Below, one piece after another: positions 58,109-64,000 of a stretch of 64,000 nt of DNA. Every line of letters begins with the position of its first letter. The stretch's first letter is position 1. The notes under the pieces were generated by a model, which was not told the origin of the DNA, ran no database searches, and saw nothing but the letters and a program-made list of their open reading frames with translations. This DNA is from Streptomyces sp. KL109B (lineage in GTDB: Bacteria > Actinomycetota > Actinomycetes > Streptomycetales > Streptomycetaceae), in assembly GCF_030766935.1 (NCBI RefSeq), contig NZ_JASERL010000002.1, forward strand, positions 310,001 through 374,000, in the 5' to 3' direction. The position numbers and the translations under genes are program-made.

Positions 58109-59695
58109 TCAGGGCATGAGTTGGTACTCCGGGAAGTTGCCGGGCGGCCGCTCCCCCGCGGGGCCTTCGGTCACGGCGCGGACCAGCAGCTCCCCGCCGA
58201 CGAACGCGCCGCGCCACGACGCCCCGAACCCGCCGAACAGCTCGTCCCGGTCGCCGCGCGAACGCGGCTTGCCGTGGCCGACCTTGAACGCCCGGATCTG
58301 CGGGGCGAGCCGCTCGTACGTTGCCTCGTCGTCGGTGGCGAGGGTGGCGACGAGGGCGCCGTTGGAGGCGTTCATCGCGGCGAGCAGCTCCGCTTCCGTG
58401 TCGACGAGCACGATGGTGTCGACCGGGCCGAACGGCTCGGCGTGGTGCAGCGGCGAGGACGGCGGCGGGGCGAGCAGTGTCACCGGGTGGACGTACGCGC
58501 TGGTGTCCTGGCCAGGCAGGAACAGCGCCGGGTCGGGCGCGGAGCGGTGCAGCGGGACGGCCCCTCGGTCGATCGCCTCGGCTACCTGGTCGGTCAGCTC
58601 CTTCGCCTTCGCCGCGTTGATGAGCGGGCCGAAGTCGAGGGCGGGGTACGGGTCTTCGGGCTGGGCGACGGCCAGCGGGTGACCGACGCGCAGGGTGCGT
58701 ACGGCGGGCAGGTACGCGGCGAGGAAGTCGTCGAAGGCCTCGCGCTGGACGACGAACCGGGGGTAGGCGGTGCAGCGCTGCTTGCCGTAGTCGAAGAGCT
58801 TGGGGATCGCGGCCGTCAGCTTGTCCCAGTCGGTGAAGTTCCAGATGCCCCAGGTGTTGAGGCCCTCCTGTTCCAGGATGTGCCGCTTGCCGAGGTCGGC
58901 GACGTCCGTGGCGACCGCCGCCCCGGTGTCCCGGCCGCCGACGAAGGACACGCAGCCGATCTCCGGCGCCCGCACCAGCGCCTCGGAGAGCTGCCCGCCG
59001 CTGCCGCTGACGAGGGTCACGGGGATGCCCTCGCGGGCGGCGAGCGCGCAGGCCAGGGTGAGGCAGGAGACGCCGCCGTCGGTGGGCGTCTTGGCGATGA
59101 CGGCGTTGCCCGCGAGCGCCTGGACGAGCAGCGCGTGCACGAGGACGCTCATCGGGTAGTTCCAGCTCGCGATGTTGGAGACCGGCCCGGCCAGCGGAGT
59201 GCGTTCGCCCAGCATGTCGTCGATGCCGTCGACGTACCAGCGCACGCCGTCGATGGCCCGGTCCACGTCGGCCTGCGCGAGCCGCCAGGGCTTGCCGATC
59301 TCCCAGACGAGGAGCAGAGCGAGCAGTTCGCGGTGCTGGGTGAGGGCGTCGAGGGTGGCTGCGACGCGGGCGCGCCGCTGCGGCAGCGGGATGTGGCGCC
59401 ACGCGCGGTGCTGGTCGAGGGATGCGCGTACGGCCTGGTGGGCGGTGTCGGCGTCGAGGCGGGGCGGCCCGGCGATGGGGCTGCCGTCCACGGGTGTGGT
59501 GGCGGGGAGGGTGCGTCCTTCGGCCTGCCAGGCGCCGTTCCACAGGTTCAGTACGCGGTCGTCGCGGAAGGCCTCGGGGGCGACGGCGAGGCAGCGCTGC
59601 CAGGCGTCGGCCCAGGAGGTGCCGGCCTTGAGGGTGGGTGAGGGGGTGGGTGTGGGTGTGGGTGTGGGTGTGGGTGTGTTGAGGGTGGTTGCCAT
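58109..59695 (-). CDS. Aldehyde dehydrogenase family protein
   Basis: A 528-residue NAD(P)-linked aldehyde dehydrogenase. Active-site Asn in ASWNYPMSVL, Glu in LEQEGLNTWG and the nucleophilic Cys in YGKQRCTAYPRF can all be seen, so catalysis is expected. The substrate is not evident; in this cluster glyoxylate, glyoxal or another aldehyde leading to oxalate or a C2 acid is possible (inference). The N-terminus has a TPTPTPTPTPSPT run from a hexanucleotide repeat. The ATG at 59695 has GGAG eight bases upstream; the GTG at 59713 does not. Downstream of sucD by 90 bp on the same strand. Confidence 0.85.
   Translation of the reverse strand: MATTLNTPTPTPTPTPTPSPTLKAGTSWADAWQRCLAVAPEAFRDDRVLNLWNGAWQAEGRTLPATTPVDGSPIAGPPRLDADTAHQAVRASLDQHRAWRHIPLPQRRARVAATLDALTQHRELLALLLVWEIGKPWRLAQADVDRAIDGVRWYVDGIDDMLGERTPLAGPVSNIASWNYPMSVLVHALLVQALAGNAVIAKTPTDGGVSCLTLACALAAREGIPVTLVSGSGGQLSEALVRAPEIGCVSFVGGRDTGAAVATDVADLGKRHILEQEGLNTWGIWNFTDWDKLTAAIPKLFDYGKQRCTAYPRFVVQREAFDDFLAAYLPAVRTLRVGHPLAVAQPEDPYPALDFGPLINAAKAKELTDQVAEAIDRGAVPLHRSAPDPALFLPGQDTSAYVHPVTLLAPPPSSPLHHAEPFGPVDTIVLVDTEAELLAAMNASNGALVATLATDDEATYERLAPQIRAFKVGHGKPRSRGDRDELFGGFGASWRGAFVGGELLVRAVTEGPAGERPPGNFPEYQLMP
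59647..59678 (-). repeat. Hexanucleotide tandem repeat inside the aldehyde dehydrogenase start
   Basis: Four perfect units of TGTGGG (plus strand, 59651-59674), with partial units on both sides, encode the alternating Thr-Pro run of the N-terminus. Each unit is six bases, so length changes would keep the frame. Confidence 0.8.
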
Positions 59696-59785
59696 TTCTT
59701 GTTCTCCGCTCACGGTGCACAGTCGAGAACAGACGGGGCCCGCAGGGCCTTCCTTGCAAGGGCGGTGGCGGGCGACGGGCGGGCA

Positions 59786-60676
59786 CTACTCATGGCTGGT
59801 GGACGGGAGGCGGTCGAGGACGAGGCGCGCGGTCTCCGTCGGTGTCGAGCCGACGCGGACCCCGGCCGCCTCCAGTGCCTCCTTCTTGGCCTGCGCCGTT
59901 CCCGAGGAGCCGGACACGATGGCGCCCGCGTGGCCCATCGTCTTGCCCTCGGGCGCGGTGAATCCGGCGATGTAGCCGACGACGGGCTTGGTGACGTGCT
60001 CGCGGATGTGTGCCGCGGCCCGTTCCTCGGCGTCGCCGCCGATCTCCCCGATGAGGACGACCAGTTCGGTCTCGGGGTCTGCCTCGAAGGCTTCGAGGCA
60101 GTCGATGTGGGTGGTGCCGATGACGGGGTCGCCGCCGATGCCGACACACGTCGAGAAGCCGATGTCGCGCAGCTCGTACATGAGTTGGTACGTGAGGGTG
60201 CCGGACTTGGAGACGAGTCCGACGCGGCCCGGCTTGGTGATGTCGGCCGGGATGATGCCCGCGTTGGAGGCGCCGGGCGTGATGAGACCCGGGCAGTTGG
60301 GGCCGATGACGCGGGTGCCGCGCCGCTTCGCGTACGCCTGGAAGGTCACGGCGTCGTGCACCGGGATGCCCTCCGTGATGACGACCGCGAGCGGGATGCC
60401 CGCGTCGGCCGCCTCGATCACGGCGTCCTTGGCGAAGGCGGGCGGCACGAAGACGACGGTGACATCGGCGCCGGTGGCCGCCATGCCCTCGGCGACGCCG
60501 CCAAAGACGGGGATGTCGCACCCTTCGAGGTCGACGGTGCGCCCGGCCTTGCGGGGGTTGACGCCGCCGACGACGTTCGTGCCCGCCTGGAGCATGCGGC
60601 GGGTGTGCTTCGTGCCCTCGGCGCCGGTCATGCCCTGGACGAGGACCTTGCTCTCCTGCGTGAGGTAGATGGCCAT
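59786..60676 (-). CDS. sucD: Succinyl-CoA ligase alpha subunit paralogue
   Basis: A 296-residue protein of normal SucD length. It has the CoA-binding domain ([29 protein letters not shown]), [18 protein letters not shown] and the phosphohistidine loop [16 protein letters not shown] with the active-site His. It would catalyse nucleotide-dependent CoA ligation with SucC. Start ATG at 60676, 11 bp after sucC. The location inside an oxalate cluster, rather than near the TCA cycle genes, suggests a dedicated acyl-CoA supply. Confidence 0.9.
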   Translation of the reverse strand: MAIYLTQESKVLVQGMTGAEGTKHTRRMLQAGTNVVGGVNPRKAGRTVDLEGCDIPVFGGVAEGMAATGADVTVVFVPPAFAKDAVIEAADAGIPLAVVITEGIPVHDAVTFQAYAKRRGTRVIGPNCPGLITPGASNAGIIPADITKPGRVGLVSKSGTLTYQLMYELRDIGFSTCVGIGGDPVIGTTHIDCLEAFEADPETELVVLIGEIGGDAEERAAAHIREHVTKPVVGYIAGFTAPEGKTMGHAGAIVSGSSGTAQAKKEALEAAGVRVGSTPTETARLVLDRLPSTSHE

Positions 60677-60687
60677 GTCCCGGCTCC

Positions 60688-61836
60688 TTAAAGGGGGTTG
60701 GGGGCGAGGGCGAGGTCGGCTGCCTGGCGCGCGGCGCCGTCCATCGTGGCCGCCTGCTCCACGAGGGGGTGCGCGCGCTCTTCGAGGATCGCCCGGCCGC
60801 GCGCGGCGTTGTTGCCGTCGAGCCGGACGACCAGCGGTTTGGTCAACTGGACGCGGTCCAGGGCCCGCACGATGCCGTCGGCGACCGCGTCGCAGGCGGT
60901 GATGCCGCCGAAGACGTTGACGAAGACGGACTTCACGGCCGGGTCGGAGAGGATGACGTCGAGGCCGTCCGCCATGATCTGGGCGGAGGCGCCGCCGCCG
61001 ATGTCGAGGAAGTTGGCGGGGCGTGCGCCGCAGCCGGCGACGACGTCGAGCGTCGACATGACGAGCCCGGCGCCGTTGCCGATGACGCCGACCTGGCCGT
61101 CCAGCTTCACGTAGTTGAGTCCCTTCGCCGCCGCTCGCGCTTCCAGGGGGTCGTCGTGAACGGATTCCGGGGATGCGCCCCAACGGGCGTTGCGGTAGCG
61201 GGCGTTGTCGTCGAGGGTCACCTTGCCGTCGAGCGCGAGGATCTGCCCTTGCGTGGTGCGCACGAGCGGGTTCACCTCGACGAGCAGCGCGTCCTCGCGG
61301 GTGAGGACGTCCCACAGGCGTACGAGGACGTCGACGGTCTGCGGTGGCAGGCCCGCCGCCTCCGCGATGCGGGCCGCGACGGCCGAAGTGACGCCGACCG
61401 CCGGGTCGATGGGGATGCGGGCCACGGCCTCGGGGCGGGTGGCGGCGACCTCCTCGATCTCCATGCCACCTTCGGCAGAGGCGATGGCGAGGAAGGTGCC
61501 GGCCGCGCGGTCGAGGACGTAGGAGACGTAGAACTCGGCGCCTCCGGCGATGTCGACGGGTTGGGCCAGCATCACCTTTCGTACGGTGTGGCCCTTGATG
61601 TCCATGCCGAGGATCTGGCGTGCCGTCAGTTCGGCGGCGGCCGGGTCCGCGGCGAGCTTGACGCCGCCCGCCTTGCCCCGGCCGCCGGTCTTCACCTGGG
61701 CCTTGACGACGACGCGACCGCCGAGGCGGCGCGCCAACTCGCGTGCCTCCTTGGCGGATTCGGTGACTTCGGCGCGCGGGACGGGGATGCCGTGCTCCGC
61801 GAACAGATCCCTCGCTTGGTGTTCGTACAGGTCCAT
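60688..61836 (-). CDS. sucC: Succinyl-CoA ligase beta subunit paralogue
   Basis: The 382-residue product has the ATP-grasp domain ([47 protein letters not shown]) and the C-terminal flavodoxin-like domain ([31 protein letters not shown]). The ATG at 61836 follows GGAG; the frame beyond it (to 61902) is unsupported. First gene of a leftward sucC-sucD-aldehyde dehydrogenase unit, divergent from frc-2 with a shared operator. Substrate may be succinate, malate or another C2-C4 acid; sequence alone does not tell. Confidence 0.9.
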   Translation of the reverse strand: MDLYEHQARDLFAEHGIPVPRAEVTESAKEARELARRLGGRVVVKAQVKTGGRGKAGGVKLAADPAAAELTARQILGMDIKGHTVRKVMLAQPVDIAGGAEFYVSYVLDRAAGTFLAIASAEGGMEIEEVAATRPEAVARIPIDPAVGVTSAVAARIAEAAGLPPQTVDVLVRLWDVLTREDALLVEVNPLVRTTQGQILALDGKVTLDDNARYRNARWGASPESVHDDPLEARAAAKGLNYVKLDGQVGVIGNGAGLVMSTLDVVAGCGARPANFLDIGGGASAQIMADGLDVILSDPAVKSVFVNVFGGITACDAVADGIVRALDRVQLTKPLVVRLDGNNAARGRAILEERAHPLVEQAATMDGAARQAADLALAPNPL

Positions 61837-61919
61837 TGTCGGCTCCTGTTTTGGTTCCGGAAAGGAAAAGTGCTGCACGCCCCCTGGACACCATCCACGC
61901 AATGCGGGATACCAGTTTT

Positions 61920-61943
61920 CATACAGTATTCGGCGACTGTATG
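61920..61943. promoter_or_regulatory. Palindromic operator between sucC and frc copy 2
   Basis: CATACAGT-N8-ACTGTATG, differing from the frc-1 site by one base in the spacer, placed in the 184-bp divergent region (83 bp from sucC, 77 bp from frc-2). One regulator bound here could control both directions. Confidence 0.7.
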
Positions 61944-62020
61944 CAATGTACGAGCCGACCGTGGGCCCGCCATGGTCCGGCTGTGGACCGACCGTGGATC
62001 AGTAGCGAGGTGAGTCGTTC

Positions 62021-63250
62021 GTGACCAAGGCACTCGAGGGTGTGCGCGTCCTGGACATGACCCATGTCCAGTCAGGCCCATCCGCCACGCAGATGCTGGC
62101 GTGGCTGGGTGCGGACGTCGTCAAACTGGAGGCACCGACCGGTGACATCACACGCAAGCAGCTGCGTGACATCCCGGACGTCGACTCCCTCTACTTCACG
62201 ATGCTCAACTGCAACAAGCGGAGCATCACCCTGAACACCAAGACGGAGCGCGGCAAGGAGCTGCTGACCGAACTCATCCGCCGCAGCGATGTGTTGGTGG
62301 AGAACTTCGGCCCCGGCGCCGTCGACCGGATGGGCTTCACCTGGGACCGCATCCAGGAGATCAACCCACGCATCGTCTACGCCTCCATCAAGGGCTTCGG
62401 CGACGGCCCGTACACCAACTTCAAGGCGTACGAGGTGGTGGCCCAGGCCATGGGCGGCTCCATGTCGACGACCGGATTCGAGGACGGTCCGCCGCTCGCG
62501 ACCGGCGCGCAGATCGGCGACTCCGGCACCGGCATCCACACCGTCGCCGGCATCCTCGCCGCCCTGTTCCAGCGCGAGAACACCGGGCGCGGGCAGCGCG
62601 TGAACGTCGCGATGCAGCACGCCGTGCTCAACCTCTGCCGCGTCAAGCTGCGCGACCAACAGCGCCTCACCCACGGCCCGTTGGCCGAGTACCCGAACGA
62701 GGACTTCGGCGACGAGGTGCCGCGCTCCGGCAACGCCTCGGGCGGCGGGCAGCCCGGCTGGGCGGTGAAGTGCGCACCCGGCGGGCCCAACGACTACGTG
62801 TACGTCATCGTGCAGCCGGTCGGCTGGAAGCCGCTCACCGAGCTGATCGGCAGGCCCGAGCTCGCCGAGGACGCCGACTGGGCGACACCCGAAGCACGCC
62901 TGCCGAAGCTCAACAAGATGTTCCAGCTCATCGAGGAATGGTCGGCCACCCTCCCCAAGTGGGAGGTCCTGGACAAGCTCAACGCCCACAACATCCCCTG
63001 CGGCCCGATCCTCTCCACCAAGGAGATCATCGAGGACGCGTCGCTGGTCGCCAACGAGATGGTCGTGGATGTGCCGCACTCGGGACGCGGCTCCTTCAAG
63101 ACCGTCGGTTCCCCTCTCAAGCTCTCCGACTCCCCCGTCGACGTCACCGCCTCTCCGCTCCTCGGCGAGCACAACGAAGAGGTCTTCATCGGTGAACTCG
63201 GCCTCGGGGACGAGGAGTTGCGCCTGCTCAAGACGGACGGAGTGATCTGA
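62021..63250 (+). CDS. frc: Formyl-CoA:oxalate CoA-transferase, copy 2
   Basis: A 409-residue paralogue of the gene at 55876-57105, same length without visible gaps and by eye about nine of ten residues alike. It keeps the catalytic Asp ([10 protein letters not shown]) and Gly loop ([13 protein letters not shown]). Differences cluster after about residue 280 and at the C-terminus ([20 protein letters not shown]). GTG start at 62021 with GAGGTGA seven bases before. It is followed three bases later by an acyl-CoA-synthetase ATP-grasp gene, whereas copy 1 is followed by an acyl-CoA dehydrogenase-like gene, so the copies sit in different operons. Confidence 0.94.
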   Translation: MTKALEGVRVLDMTHVQSGPSATQMLAWLGADVVKLEAPTGDITRKQLRDIPDVDSLYFTMLNCNKRSITLNTKTERGKELLTELIRRSDVLVENFGPGAVDRMGFTWDRIQEINPRIVYASIKGFGDGPYTNFKAYEVVAQAMGGSMSTTGFEDGPPLATGAQIGDSGTGIHTVAGILAALFQRENTGRGQRVNVAMQHAVLNLCRVKLRDQQRLTHGPLAEYPNEDFGDEVPRSGNASGGGQPGWAVKCAPGGPNDYVYVIVQPVGWKPLTELIGRPELAEDADWATPEARLPKLNKMFQLIEEWSATLPKWEVLDKLNAHNIPCGPILSTKEIIEDASLVANEMVVDVPHSGRGSFKTVGSPLKLSDSPVDVTASPLLGEHNEEVFIGELGLGDEELRLLKTDGVI

Positions 63251-63253
63251 TTG

Positions 63254-64000
63254 ATGGCCGAGGAACGTGCGCTCAAGGTACGGGCGCTGCTCGATGCCGT
63301 ACGGGCCGAGGGACGTACGGCGCTCACCGCGCCCGAGGGAAAGGTGATCGCCGACGCGTACGGGATCGCCGTCCCCGGTGAGGAGCTCGCGACCGATGCC
63401 GACCAGGCGGTGGCGGCCGCGGACCGCTTCGGCGGGCCCGTGGTCCTGAAGATCGTGTCACCGGACATCCTCCACAAGACCGACGCCGGTGGTGTCGTGG
63501 TGGGTGTCGAGGGCGGGGCCGCCGTGCGGGACGCCTACCGGCGGATCGTCGACAACGCGCGCGCGTACGCGCCCGATGCCCGCATCACCGGCATCCAGGT
63601 CCAGGAACTGCTGCCCACCGGTCCGGACACCCAGGAGGTCATCGTCGGGTCCGTCACCGACCCGACCTTCGGCAAGGTCGTCGCCTTCGGCCTCGGCGGC
63701 GTACTGGTCGAGGTGTTGAAGGATGTCACCTTCCGCCTCGCGCCGGTGTCGGCGGACGAGTCGCTCGACATGCTCGACTCCATCAAGGCGGCCGAGGTGC
63801 TGCGCGGAGTGCGCGGCGCCCAGGGTGTCGACCGCGAGGCACTGGCCGAACAGATCCGCCGCGTGTCCCAACTGGTCACGGACTTCCCGGAGATAGCCGA
63901 GGTCGACCTCAACCCGGTGATCGCGACACCGCGTGGCGCGCTCGCGGCCGACATCCGTGTCATCCTCGCCGAGGGCGAGCCGAAGCAGCGGCGTACGTAC
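63254..64000 (+). CDS. NDP-forming acyl-CoA synthetase, ATP-grasp domain, cut by the window end
   Basis: An open frame of 249 codons from the ATG at 63254 to the last base. The sequence is the ATP-grasp (beta) part of acetyl-CoA synthetase (ADP-forming): LTAPEGKVIADAYGIAVPGEE, VVLKIVSPDILHKTDAGGVVVGV, VQELLPTGPDTQEVIVGSVTDPTFG, AFGLGGVLVEVL, EVDLNPVIATPRG. Whether a CoA-binding domain follows lies outside the window. Three bases after frc-2 and so probably co-transcribed; it could activate oxalate or a related acid, or regenerate a CoA donor. Confidence 0.85.
   Translation, partial: MAEERALKVRALLDAVRAEGRTALTAPEGKVIADAYGIAVPGEELATDADQAVAAADRFGGPVVLKIVSPDILHKTDAGGVVVGVEGGAAVRDAYRRIVDNARAYAPDARITGIQVQELLPTGPDTQEVIVGSVTDPTFGKVVAFGLGGVLVEVLKDVTFRLAPVSADESLDMLDSIKAAEVLRGVRGAQGVDREALAEQIRRVSQLVTDFPEIAEVDLNPVIATPRGALAADIRVILAEGEPKQRRTY

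Noticed and set aside
59647..59678. Short tandem repeat as a CRISPR or origin iteron
   Set aside because: It is a six-base in-frame microsatellite inside a coding region.

Overview
The window is high-G+C actinobacterial DNA with strong G/C preference at third codon positions, many GTG starts, 4-base stop/start overlaps, DUF397 and DUF5753 regulators and Streptomyces-type intergenic repeats. The gene content points to Streptomyces or a close relative. I see no phage genes, transposase, integrase, CRISPR array or rRNA.

Left end (1-7.7 kb): a partial universal stress protein reads leftward. Opposite it are a [NiFe]-hydrogenase maturation block (endopeptidase, hypF, hypC), a GNAT/acyl-CoA-synthetase fusion of the protein acetyltransferase type, a CBS-BON protein and a very small hypE remnant. 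Palindromes resembling the DevR/DosR (OsdR) dormancy box precede two of these transcription units. The region looks like a hypoxia or dormancy cluster.

7.8-14.8 kb: one rightward operon holds ltnD, otnK, otnC, an anion:cation-type MFS transporter, otnI, denD and a FadR-type GntR regulator. Together these match the published four-carbon sugar acid route: L-threonate or D-erythronate to 2-oxo-tetronate, 3-oxo-tetronate, its 4-phosphate, then dihydroxyacetone phosphate plus CO2. A small secreted protein follows.

15.5-39.7 kb: a defence island. It contains a complete type 2 BREX (Pgl, phage growth limitation) set: brxHI and brxD read leftward, and pglW, pglX, pglY and pglZ rightward from a shared 243-bp region. 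It continues with a WhiJ-like trio (DUF397, XRE-DUF5753, HATPase), an unknown protein and an McrBC-type restriction pair. It stops at the 3' end of a tRNA-Leu(GAG) gene, and the mcrC reading frame runs into that tRNA on the opposite strand.

39.6-43.8 kb: two identical tRNA-Leu(GAG) genes flank a glycine betaine/proline-type ABC operon (proV plus a permease fused to two substrate-binding domains).

43.9-64 kb: an oxalate/formate catabolic region. It carries oxalyl-CoA decarboxylase, a divergent acyl-CoA-ligase-like protein with altered motifs, a LysR regulator, a ketopantoate-reductase-family protein, an NAD-linked molybdenum formate dehydrogenase (fdsG, B, A, D), two closely similar formyl-CoA transferase genes, a truncated acyl-CoA dehydrogenase-like gene, a GntR-FCD regulator, an aldehyde dehydrogenase, a sucCD paralogue pair and the start of an NDP-forming acyl-CoA synthetase. 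Oxalate would be activated by CoA transfer (Frc), decarboxylated to formyl-CoA (Oxc), and the released formate oxidised to CO2 with NADH production (Fds). CTGTAT-type inverted repeats before frc-1, between sucC and frc-2, before fdsG and (as a half-site) before the GntR gene suggest one regulon.
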